Shown in pieces: positions 33,629 to 41,173 of a stretch of 64,000 nt of DNA. The position numbers were made by a program, and so were the translations under genes. Position 1 is the first letter of the stretch. Each line of letters starts with the position of its first letter. The notes beneath the pieces are model-generated. The model saw nothing but the letters and a program-made list of their open reading frames with translations, was not told the DNA's origin and did not search any database. Source of the stretch: Nonlabens antarcticus (GTDB taxonomy: Bacteria > Bacteroidota > Bacteroidia > Flavobacteriales > Flavobacteriaceae); assembly GCF_015356755.1 (NCBI RefSeq), contig NZ_JADFCO010000064.1:310001-374000 (forward strand), read 5' to 3'.

Positions 33629-34577
33629 ATCCACCCTTTTATTTCATCCTACTATCGCAATCAATCAGCGATTTAAAAGCTTTGCAGATTCTGGAATCAT
33701 CATCGACATAAAACGGGAAGATTTATTGCATCCACAGATGTCTGGAAATAAGCTGCGCAAGCTCAAATACAACCTTAAAGAGGCGCAGGATCATGGAACT
33801 AAAACAATCCTTACCTATGGCGGAGCATTTTCCAATCATATTGCCGCAACCGCCGCAGCTTGTAATATTCTCGGATTAAAAAGTATAGGGGTCATCCGTG
33901 GGGAAGAGTTGGGAGTCGACTTGGAAAAAACCTTGAACCAAAACAAAACCTTGCGAACTGCTCATAATTATGGGATGAAACTCGTTTTTGTCACCCGGGA
34001 AAAATACAAACTGAAAGACACTGCGGCATCATTGCGGGAATATCATAGACAGTTTGGTAAATTTTACAACATTCCTGAAGGAGGAACAAACGAACTTGCT
34101 ATAAAAGGAACACAAGAAATTTTAACCGATTTCGATCTTGAAAATTATGATGTAATCTGTGTAGCTGCGGGAACTGGAGGAACAGCGGCAGGGATCATTA
34201 ATAGTGCTGGACTTGATCAGAAAATAATTGTCTTTTCCGCTTTAAAAGGAGATTTTCTGAAAGATGAAATTCAAAAATACACGACTCGCACAGATTTTAC
34301 GTTAGTTAGTGAAGACTACTTTGGTGGGTACGCAAGATCTTCAAACGAGCTGATTAATTACATGAATAATAGCTTTCGCGAAAGCGGGATTCCGCTAGAA
34401 CCTATTTATACAGGGAAAATGATGTATGGATTAGAACAAATGGTTGAAGTAGGGGCTTTTAACAGCAAAACTCGTATTTTAGCAGTCCATACGGGCGGTC
34501 TCCAGGGTATTGCTGGATACAATAAACGACTCATTAAAAAAGGGCTTCCATATTTACAGTATGAAGATGACATTTAG
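33618..34577 (+). CDS. PLP-dependent D-cysteine desulfhydrase / ACC deaminase family enzyme
   Basis: A 319-residue fold-type II PLP enzyme. The PLP lysine is Lys45 in MSGNKLRKLKYNL; LTYGGAFSNHIAATAAAC matches the substrate-contacting Ser-Asn loop, and CVAAGTGGTAAG binds the cofactor phosphate. Family members act as D-cysteine desulfhydrases or 1-aminocyclopropane-1-carboxylate deaminases; the two cannot be separated by eye, and the desulfhydrase is more common in this context. Overlaps both neighbours (11 and 17 nt). A palindrome copy encodes SFRES. Confidence 0.88.
   Translation: MESESTLLFHPTIAINQRFKSFADSGIIIDIKREDLLHPQMSGNKLRKLKYNLKEAQDHGTKTILTYGGAFSNHIAATAAACNILGLKSIGVIRGEELGVDLEKTLNQNKTLRTAHNYGMKLVFVTREKYKLKDTAASLREYHRQFGKFYNIPEGGTNELAIKGTQEILTDFDLENYDVICVAAGTGGTAAGIINSAGLDQKIIVFSALKGDFLKDEIQKYTTRTDFTLVSEDYFGGYARSSNELINYMNNSFRESGIPLEPIYTGKMMYGLEQMVEVGAFNSKTRILAVHTGGLQGIAGYNKRLIKKGLPYLQYEDDI
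34371..34386. repeat. iterated palindrome, one mismatch
   Basis: AGCTTTCGCGAAAGCG in the PLP-enzyme gene; read as S-F-R-E-S. Confidence 0.88.
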
Positions 34578-35409
34578 AACTTTATTGATCCTTATTCTTA
34601 CCGCAACCTTGCTAGCATCTTGCGGTTCCAAAAAAAAGGTTTCCACGCGGAAAAAAAGTAAAACTACCAAGATAGCAAAGCCATCCCGTAATAATCAGGA
34701 CCCTATTGCAACGGTTGAAACGCCTGAGAAAGAGACGCAAACCATCATTCCCACCTATACGGATAACGTGGTTTCTTATGTTGATGCTTATGCGGCAGAC
34801 GCTATGAAGGAAATGAAACTCTATAAGATTCCAGCGAGTATTACTCTAGCGCAAGGGATCTTAGAAAGTGGATCTGGAAAGGGAAGACTCGCGATGGAAG
34901 CAAATAACCATTTTGGTGTGAAATGCCACAAGGGCTGGAATGGCGGTAAAATTTATCATGATGACGACGCCTCACAAGAATGTTTTAGGAAATATAAGGA
35001 TGCATCATATTCTTATAGAGATCATTCGCTTTTTTTGACGGAACGTTCTAGATATAGCAATCTTTTCAAGTTAGATGAGGATGATTATGAAGGCTGGGCA
35101 AAAGGACTGCGCGCTGCTGGTTATGCGACAGATAGAAGGTATCCAGAAAAACTAATCAGCCTGATTGAACGCTACGATCTTCATAAATATGACGAACAAG
35201 TGTTGGGAAGACCTTCCTCTCGATCTCGCAATCGTATCGTAAAAAGTAATGCCAGCCAGTTAGAATATAGGGTCGTTAAAGGTGACACGTTGTATAACAT
35301 TGCTCAAAAACACAATACCACTGTCGATCATATCAAACGACTTAATAGTTTATCTGGAAACACCATTAGCATAGGAAATATGCTTGTGATTGAACCAGAT
35401 TCAAAATAA
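34561..35409 (+). CDS. glucosaminidase-LysM lipoprotein
   Basis: The 282-residue product is a cell-wall hydrolase candidate. Lipoprotein signal TATLLASC (Cys16), a basic linker (KKKVSTRKKSKTTK), a GH73/FlgJ-like glucosaminidase domain (about residues 75-205: ASITLAQGILESGSGKGRLA with the catalytic Glu, NNHFGVKCHKGW, YRDHSLFL, GWAKGLRAAGYATD) and one LysM domain (about 235-280: YRVVKGDTLYNIAQKHNTTV). It cuts peptidoglycan glycans in the periplasm. ATG 34561 fits the signal peptide; the frame extends upstream inside the neighbouring gene, but that would bury the signal. Overlaps the upstream gene by 17 nt. Confidence 0.92.
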   Translation: MKMTFRTLLILILTATLLASCGSKKKVSTRKKSKTTKIAKPSRNNQDPIATVETPEKETQTIIPTYTDNVVSYVDAYAADAMKEMKLYKIPASITLAQGILESGSGKGRLAMEANNHFGVKCHKGWNGGKIYHDDDASQECFRKYKDASYSYRDHSLFLTERSRYSNLFKLDEDDYEGWAKGLRAAGYATDRRYPEKLISLIERYDLHKYDEQVLGRPSSRSRNRIVKSNASQLEYRVVKGDTLYNIAQKHNTTVDHIKRLNSLSGNTISIGNMLVIEPDSK

Positions 35410-35415
35410 AATTTC

Positions 35416-36708
35416 ATGTCTTTTACTTATAAGAGAAGTAGTGCTTTATTTAATGAAGCGCAACAATATATTCCTGGCGGTGTCAACTCACCAGTTCGTG
35501 CTTTTAATGCGGTAGGAGGTGATCCTGTTTTTGTTAAAAGTGCCCAAGGTGCTTATTTACATACAGAAGATGGCAATCAATTGATAGATTATATTGCCTC
35601 ATGGGGACCTATGATTCTGGGCCACGCCTTTGAGCCTGTCGTTGATGCTGTTATCGAAGCAACCAGAAAAGGTACTTCATATGGAATGCCGACAGAACTG
35701 GAAACGATTATTGCTAAAAAAGTAGTTTCCATGGCGCCCAATATCGATCAAGTACGAATGGTCAATAGTGGTACTGAAGCATGTATGAGCGCTGTACGAC
35801 TAGCGCGTGGCTTCACGGGACGGGATAAAATTATCAAATTTGCAGGTTGTTATCACGGTCATAGTGATTCGTTTTTGATTCAAGCCGGTAGTGGTGCTGT
35901 AACTTTCGGCAGTCCTAATAGTCCGGGAGTAACCGCTGGAACCGCTAAGGATACATTGCTAGCAGCCTATAACAACCTCTCACAAGTCGCTGAAATCTTT
36001 GAACAAAACAAGGATCAAATTGCCTGTGTTATTATCGAGCCTATTGCTGGAAACATGGGGTGTATCATCCCTCAAGAAGGTTTCTTGGAAGGTATTCGGG
36101 AATTATGTGATGCTAACGGTGCTTTATTTGTTTTTGATGAGGTGATGACTGGATTCAGGCTGGCGGCTGGTGGAGCACAGGAAACAACTGGAGTAAAGGC
36201 AGATATTGTCACTTATGGAAAAGTAATAGGTGGTGGTTTGCCAGTGGGTGCTTTTGCGGCACGCAAGGAAATCATGGATCACTTAGCACCTACTGGACCT
36301 GTTTATCAGGCGGGAACCTTGAGTGGGAATCCGCTGGCGATGAGTGCTGGTCTGGCGATGTTGACTCATTTAGATCAGCATCCTGAGATTTTCACAAGTC
36401 TCGCTAAAAAGTCAGAACATCTACATAATGGGATTGCAGAAACGCTTTCGCGAAATGGAATTGACCACCAGATCAACAGGTATGGAAGTATGATTTCTGT
36501 ACATTTTACAGATCAGCCGGTAGTCGATTTTGAATCTGCCGCTAGAGGAAATAATGAGTGGTTCAAAAAGTATTTCCACGGTCTATTGAATCGTGGTATT
36601 TATTTGCCACCCAGTGCTTTTGAAAGTTATTTTCTGAATGATGCTCTTAGTTATGAGGATCTGGATCGCACTATTGAAGCTGTTGACGAGGTGGTTAATG
36701 AATGGTAA
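35416..36708 (+). CDS. hemL: glutamate-1-semialdehyde 2,1-aminomutase
   Basis: Makes 5-aminolevulinate from glutamate-1-semialdehyde, the committed C5 step of heme synthesis. The 430-residue PLP enzyme shows [42 protein letters not shown] and the PLP Lys269 in [15 protein letters not shown], followed by [13 protein letters not shown]. Length and motifs are normal. Last gene of a four-gene operon, 6 nt after the glucosaminidase stop. The window also encodes hemY. Confidence 0.96.
   Translation: MSFTYKRSSALFNEAQQYIPGGVNSPVRAFNAVGGDPVFVKSAQGAYLHTEDGNQLIDYIASWGPMILGHAFEPVVDAVIEATRKGTSYGMPTELETIIAKKVVSMAPNIDQVRMVNSGTEACMSAVRLARGFTGRDKIIKFAGCYHGHSDSFLIQAGSGAVTFGSPNSPGVTAGTAKDTLLAAYNNLSQVAEIFEQNKDQIACVIIEPIAGNMGCIIPQEGFLEGIRELCDANGALFVFDEVMTGFRLAAGGAQETTGVKADIVTYGKVIGGGLPVGAFAARKEIMDHLAPTGPVYQAGTLSGNPLAMSAGLAMLTHLDQHPEIFTSLAKKSEHLHNGIAETLSRNGIDHQINRYGSMISVHFTDQPVVDFESAARGNNEWFKKYFHGLLNRGIYLPPSAFESYFLNDALSYEDLDRTIEAVDEVVNEW
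36443..36458. repeat. degenerate palindrome copy (two mismatches)
   Basis: CGCTTTCGCGAAATGG in hemL; core TTCGCGAA intact, read as L-S-R-N. Confidence 0.65.
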
Positions 36709-36711
36709 GTA

Positions 36712-36727
36712 CGCTTTCGCGAAAGCG
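36712..36727. repeat. iterated palindrome, perfect copy
   Basis: Intergenic, 3 nt after the hemL stop. Confidence 0.95.
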
Positions 36728-36846
36728 AATTTCATTCCGGCCATCTAGCTACTTATTTGTTATTTGGATTATTCAAGTTCAGATTTCTTTGACATTGAGT
36801 GTTTGCTTTAAAACCACTAATGCGCTACGTACTTCAACTAAATAGA

Positions 36847-36878
36847 AAAAGCCTGAAAGCAATAGCTTTCAGACTTTT
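36847..36878. terminator. terminator between hemL and the Spy-like gene
   Basis: AAAAGCCTGAAAGC pairs with GCTTTCAGACTTTT (one mismatch) across AATA. Located between convergent genes. Confidence 0.8.
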
Positions 36879-36906
36879 CCCAACCAACCAACAAAAATTA
36901 TAATTT

Positions 36907-37335
36907 TTATCCTCGTTTTGCTTTCATCATTCGATGGCGGCGATTTTTCTTGTTTTTAGCAGCTTTTTGAAAACCTTCATACTGATCATTTGTCAATATC
37001 TTTTTCAAAGATCTTTTAGTTGCGATATTAGCATCCATTCTCTTTTCTCGGTGTGCCACTTTCTGATCAGTCGTCATTGATTGAAAATCCTCTTGTGAGA
37101 TTTTGTTATTTTGACGTATCGTACGATGCTCTCGTATTAGGTTAAATATTTGTTCTTCTTGTCTATCAGTAAGATCAAGAGAAAGAGTCATTTTCTTTGC
37201 TCGTATGGAGGCCATAGCTTCCGGACTTAGATTGGAAGCTAGTTCTTTGCGGTTATTGTTACGTTCGTTTTTTTGTTGTCCCTGGGCGGTAAAGATGGCA
37301 AGCATAAAAACTATTGGAAATAGAAGACTTTTCAT
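36907..37335 (-). CDS. Spy/CpxP-like small exported protein
   Basis: A 142-residue protein with a signal peptide (LLFPIVFMLAIFTAQGQ) followed by a highly charged helical body: LSPEAMASIRAKKMTLSLDLTDRQEEQIFNLI and ILTNDQYEGFQKA. The L-T-D-x-Q / L-T-x-x-Q-Y elements resemble the LTxxQ motifs of Spy/CpxP periplasmic chaperones. Ends in a run of basic residues. Probably periplasmic, possibly envelope-stress related; the match is by pattern only. Confidence 0.7.
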   Translation of the reverse strand: MKSLLFPIVFMLAIFTAQGQQKNERNNNRKELASNLSPEAMASIRAKKMTLSLDLTDRQEEQIFNLIREHRTIRQNNKISQEDFQSMTTDQKVAHREKRMDANIATKRSLKKILTNDQYEGFQKAAKNKKNRRHRMMKAKRG

Positions 37336-37431
37336 GATGGCGTTATTTAAGGTTCTTTACCTTGTGACGCTTGCATCATAAAAAAGTTTAAAGCGGGTGA
37401 ACCTTACTTGATACAATAATTAAATCGCTTC

Positions 37432-37452
37432 ATACAGACTATTAATCTGTAT
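37432..37452. promoter_or_regulatory. inverted repeat between the Spy-like and porin genes
   Basis: ATACAGA-CTATTAA-TCTGTAT, perfect 7-bp arms, in the 244-bp divergent intergenic region. It could be an operator; no other copy was noticed. Confidence 0.3.
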
Positions 37453-37558
37453 TACATAAATATTTTTACTCATTTGTAATCTAAAAATGGTGAAAAGAAA
37501 ACTTTACTATTATAGCAACGTCTTTGAGAACTACTAGAACCTGCTACATATAAATACT

Positions 37559-37566
37559 TATTTTTG
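37559..37566 (+). promoter_or_regulatory. putative porin promoter -7 element TATTTTTG
   Basis: Exact TAnnTTTG, 13 nt before ATG 37580. Confidence 0.55.
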
Positions 37567-37579
37567 GCACTTTATTTCA

Positions 37580-39547
37580 ATGATGAAAAATCTACTGTTT
37601 TTATTACTACTCCTGCCCGTAATGCTATCTGCACAAGTGCAGCCGGTCAGGGATATTAATGGTGACTCCCGTAATAACGACAGGCCCTTGAATAATAAGG
37701 AGGTAAATGTCGAAGGGGAAAAACCACCGATTACAGACTATTTAATCATTAGTCAAAAACGTGATACTATTTTTCTCGATACCACGCTATCAATGCAAAA
37801 GGACTACAAGTTCAATTACCTGAGGAAGGATGATTTTGAATTGATGCCTTTTTCTAATATAGGTCAACCCTACAACAAGCTGGTTAAGAGATTTGATATG
37901 GAACAGCTTTCTCCTAGAATGGGAGCGGAGGCGCGCCACGATAATTATTTTGAGGTGGATGATATTTATGATTACTATGTTCCCACACCATTAACCGATT
38001 TGTATTTTAAAACTGCAATAAATCAAGGACAGCAATTAGAAGCATTGTTCACGAGTAACTTGTCACCTCAGTTTAATTTTTCTATCAGTTATAAAGGAGT
38101 ACGCAGTGCTGGTGATTATGTAAACACATTAACCAGTACTGGGAATTTTAAGTTTACCTCGAGTTATGTTTCTAAAAACAATAAATATCGATTGAGATTG
38201 CACACCGTTTTCCAAGATCAATCAAACCAGGAAAGTGGAGGTTTAAATGCTGATGCGTTGAGAGGATTTATAAATCAGGATGAAAACCTAGACGACCGTG
38301 GAAGACTAGAACCAAATCTATCCACCGGATTCAGCCTACTTGATGGTAGGCGTTTTTACATCGATCATGATTATGAAATTTTGGGAAGGAGCGATAGTCT
38401 GAGTAACTATAGCGTTCGTATTTACAACAAGATCAATTACGAGGATAAATTCTATCGTTATACAGAAGATACAGCTACTGAAAGTTTTTTAGGAGAAGCC
38501 TATCGTCCCAATAACATTTATGATCAAACTAATCATGAGGAAGGTACTATTGAAATCGGTGCTTCTTTAGATCAAGAACTATTGGGCTACTTCAAAGCAG
38601 GAATTGCTTATCGAGAATACAACTATGGTTATGACCGTATTGTAAATAAGGTTAATGATACCATTACGAATAGATTAAAGGGGAATCTGGTGCAGTTTAA
38701 AGCGGAGTTTGCAAAGCGCATAGGTGCGTTTCAACTTCAGGCCCGTGGCGGTCTCAATGTTGCTGGAGATCTTGATGGTCAGTTTTTGAATGCTATAGCC
38801 ACGATAGACTTTAAAGATTTCAACGTTGGTGTGGGAGCTGGGGTAAGTTCGAGAGCACCTAACTTTAATTTCCTGTTGCATCAAAGTGATTACGTTTTGT
38901 ACAACTGGCAAAAGAATTTTAGCAATGTCAAAAAGCAACAACTCACGTTTGAGGTGAATTCGCCCAAATATTTTGATCTGGATGTGGAATTCAACACTTT
39001 TCAGGACTACACTTACTTTCAGGAAATACCGGTTTTAAGTTTGCAAGGAGAAACAACTGGATATACCGCATCACCACAGCAGACAGGTGAATCCTTAACC
39101 TACTTAAAGGTTAAAGCTCATAAATCCTTTGAGTTCTTAAGATATTTTGGATCTGACCATACCTTGTTGTATCAAAACGTTACACAACAAGAGAATATCA
39201 TCAACGTTCCCAGTTTTATCACTAGAAATACTATATACTATAAGGATAGGTGGTTCAACAAAGCCTTGTTAATCCAGACAGGCATTACATTGAAATATTT
39301 TGATGAATATCGTATGGATGGCTATGATCCCGTACTAGGAGAGTTTTATTCTCAAAACTCTGTAAAATTAGGAGCTTTTCCCCTTGCAGACATCTTTATC
39401 AATGCAAAAATACAGCAGACTAGAATATTCTTAAAGGTTGAAAATGTCACTGCACCATTGGGTAAGCCAGAGTTTTTCAGCGCTCCTCGACATCCTTATC
39501 GGGATTTAAGTATTCGTTTTGGGTTGGTATGGAACTTCTTTTTGTAG
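37580..39547 (+). CDS. putative porin (Porin_10 family)
   Basis: The 655-residue product has a signal peptide (LLFLLLLLPVMLSAQ) and a long beta-rich body with alternating aromatic and polar residues ending in the outer-membrane signature SIRFGLVWNFFL. The N-terminal segment DTIFLDTTLSMQKDYKFNYLRKDDFELMPFSNIGQPYN and PRMGAEARHDNYFEVDDIYDYYVPTPLTDLYFKTA are typical of the Bacteroidota putative-porin family PF14121. Predicted outer-membrane barrel; substrate unknown. ATG 37583 is equally possible. Confidence 0.88.
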   Translation: MMKNLLFLLLLLPVMLSAQVQPVRDINGDSRNNDRPLNNKEVNVEGEKPPITDYLIISQKRDTIFLDTTLSMQKDYKFNYLRKDDFELMPFSNIGQPYNKLVKRFDMEQLSPRMGAEARHDNYFEVDDIYDYYVPTPLTDLYFKTAINQGQQLEALFTSNLSPQFNFSISYKGVRSAGDYVNTLTSTGNFKFTSSYVSKNNKYRLRLHTVFQDQSNQESGGLNADALRGFINQDENLDDRGRLEPNLSTGFSLLDGRRFYIDHDYEILGRSDSLSNYSVRIYNKINYEDKFYRYTEDTATESFLGEAYRPNNIYDQTNHEEGTIEIGASLDQELLGYFKAGIAYREYNYGYDRIVNKVNDTITNRLKGNLVQFKAEFAKRIGAFQLQARGGLNVAGDLDGQFLNAIATIDFKDFNVGVGAGVSSRAPNFNFLLHQSDYVLYNWQKNFSNVKKQQLTFEVNSPKYFDLDVEFNTFQDYTYFQEIPVLSLQGETTGYTASPQQTGESLTYLKVKAHKSFEFLRYFGSDHTLLYQNVTQQENIINVPSFITRNTIYYKDRWFNKALLIQTGITLKYFDEYRMDGYDPVLGEFYSQNSVKLGAFPLADIFINAKIQQTRIFLKVENVTAPLGKPEFFSAPRHPYRDLSIRFGLVWNFFL

Positions 39548-39730
39548 GAATTATACCTCGTTTTTCAAACTCTAAATTATAAATCTTTCCTAAAAACGTT
39601 AAAGTTAATGACCCTTGAGTTGTTGACAATACTGCGGTTGAAGCCTTTTTTTGTTAAATACCGAATTGGCATTATCAAATATTTGAGGATTACAGAGCGT
39701 TAAGAAGGTATGTTTGAAAAAAGAAAAACT

Positions 39731-40741
39731 ATGAAAATTACAAAATTAACTTTAGCGCTATTAGCAGGAGCTGTAGCGTTTGTATCGTGTAATGACGATG
39801 ACAGTATTAACGATGGGAAATTTGACAGGGCAGAACTTTACGCTACAAGCAATACTAGCGGAAATATAACTGTTTATGATTTTTCTGATTCAAATGAAGT
39901 TACTACAACAATGTTATCTACACCTGGTTCAACAGATAACGAAGGTATCTTTTATGACGAGGATTCAGACCAATTGATCTTTGCTTCAAGAACTACTAAA
40001 ACGGTCAATATCTCTGGAGATGTTGAAGATTTAATCACTGGATCTCCAGCCACTTTAAATTCAACAATGTCTACTGCAGACCTAGTAAGTCCTAGAGCCG
40101 TTGCTGTAAATGGTAACTTTATAGTTGTGTCTGACAATGATTCAAATCAACTTTTTGTATACCAAAGAGCTGGAGCAACTGCAACGCTTAGAAACACTAT
40201 TCAAGTAAATTTTTCCTTGTGGGAAATACAGTTTAACGGGAATGACCTTTACGCAGTAGTAGATAAAACAAACCAGCTTGCCGTATTCACAAATTTCCTG
40301 TCTAATGCAAGTGATCAATCGCTACCAGCTTCTAAAACAGTTGCTTTTGAAGGCATAGTTAGAACACACGGTTTTGTTTACAATCAGAAAGATGACATTA
40401 TGATCTTAACAGATATAGGAGCACCATCAGGAGCAGGATCTGATACAGATGGAGCATTCCATATCATTGCTGATTTTACATCAAAGTTTAATAATGTAGC
40501 AGACGGTGCTATGTTATCAGCAGCTGGAAATCAAGTAAGAGTTGAAGGAGCCGCTACCTTTTTAGGAAATCCTATCAGTGCTTCCTATGACAGTGAGACA
40601 AATACCATTTTTATTGCAGAAAGAGCTAACGGTGGTGGACGTATCCTTGCCTTTGATAGTTCTGTGAGTGGAAATGCTACACCAGCTGTCAATAATCCAT
40701 TACCAGGAGCAAGTACAGTTTTCTTTTATGGTAATGACTAA
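39731..40741 (+). CDS. surface-type lipoprotein, beta-propeller-like
   Basis: A 336-residue lipoprotein (LAGAVAFVSC, Cys18, followed by the acidic stretch NDDDS, typical of surface-exported flavobacterial lipoproteins). The repeats GNITVYDF, NGNFIVVSDNDSNQLFVYQR, NGNDLYAVVDKTNQLAVF and YDSETNTIFIAERANGGGRILAFD suggest a beta-propeller. Function unknown. The frame extends to ATG 39710, but 39731 puts the signal at the N-terminus. It ends 25 nt before a strong terminator. Confidence 0.8.
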   Translation: MKITKLTLALLAGAVAFVSCNDDDSINDGKFDRAELYATSNTSGNITVYDFSDSNEVTTTMLSTPGSTDNEGIFYDEDSDQLIFASRTTKTVNISGDVEDLITGSPATLNSTMSTADLVSPRAVAVNGNFIVVSDNDSNQLFVYQRAGATATLRNTIQVNFSLWEIQFNGNDLYAVVDKTNQLAVFTNFLSNASDQSLPASKTVAFEGIVRTHGFVYNQKDDIMILTDIGAPSGAGSDTDGAFHIIADFTSKFNNVADGAMLSAAGNQVRVEGAATFLGNPISASYDSETNTIFIAERANGGGRILAFDSSVSGNATPAVNNPLPGASTVFFYGND

Positions 40742-40766
40742 TTTCCAGACGACATTGTATATCATG

Positions 40767-40799
40767 AAAGCCACTTCAATTGAAGTGGCTTTTTTTTTG
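40767..40799 (+). terminator. terminator after the propeller-like lipoprotein gene
   Basis: Fully palindromic AAAGCCACTTCAA/TTGAAGTGGCTTT followed by a run of T. Confidence 0.92.
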
Positions 40800-40817
40800 C
40801 TATTATAAAAACCATCG

Positions 40818-40825
40818 TATCTTTA
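40818..40825 (+). promoter_or_regulatory. promoter -7-like element TATCTTTA of the 40.8-44.2 kb receptor operon
   Basis: Close to TAnnTTTG, ends 4 nt before ATG 40830, again implying a very short leader. Confidence 0.45.
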
Positions 40826-40829
40826 ACGC

Positions 40830-41117
40830 ATGCAAAAACTTAGGAATCTTATTTCTATTGGTTTTCTGGTGTTGTTTATAGCAGCCCAGTCCACTGTTCT
40901 GCATCAATTTTCGCATGACGATTATTCGACACATTGTCAAATCTGTCTTGTGGGACAACACTTCCAGTCACTGACTTTTAATTCAGCAGCTGTTGTTCAA
41001 GTCCCTGTAAATATTTTAGTAGCTGTTAAGAAGGATACTGAAAATTATTACGCTTTCGCGAAAGCGGAAACTCTTTCCACCTATTACGCTTCACGGCCAC
41101 CGCCGGTTACTTGCTAG
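40830..41117 (+). CDS. small exported His/Cys protein preceding a TonB receptor
   Basis: A 95-residue protein: hydrophobic N-terminus (LISIGFLVLFIAAQ), then HQFSHDDYSTHCQICLVGQHF with four His and a CxxC, suggesting metal binding, and a C-terminus SRPPPVTC. It resembles the small DUF2946-like proteins that precede metal-related TonB receptors, by pattern only. The palindrome encodes the YYAFAKAE segment. 56 nt before the receptor gene; probably one operon. Confidence 0.7.
   Translation: MQKLRNLISIGFLVLFIAAQSTVLHQFSHDDYSTHCQICLVGQHFQSLTFNSAAVVQVPVNILVAVKKDTENYYAFAKAETLSTYYASRPPPVTC
41051..41066. repeat. iterated palindrome, perfect copy
   Basis: In the small His/Cys protein gene; read as A-F-A-K-A. 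Confidence 0.95.
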
Positions 41118-41173
41118 ATTCTATTTAGCGTCCTGTTTCAATGGACGGCATTCAAGTAACTTAAATAACAATC

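Noticed and set aside
34510-34560. Upstream start for the glucosaminidase-LysM lipoprotein
   Set aside because: It would place 17 residues before the lipoprotein signal; ATG 34561 gives a normal signal and a normal gene overlap.
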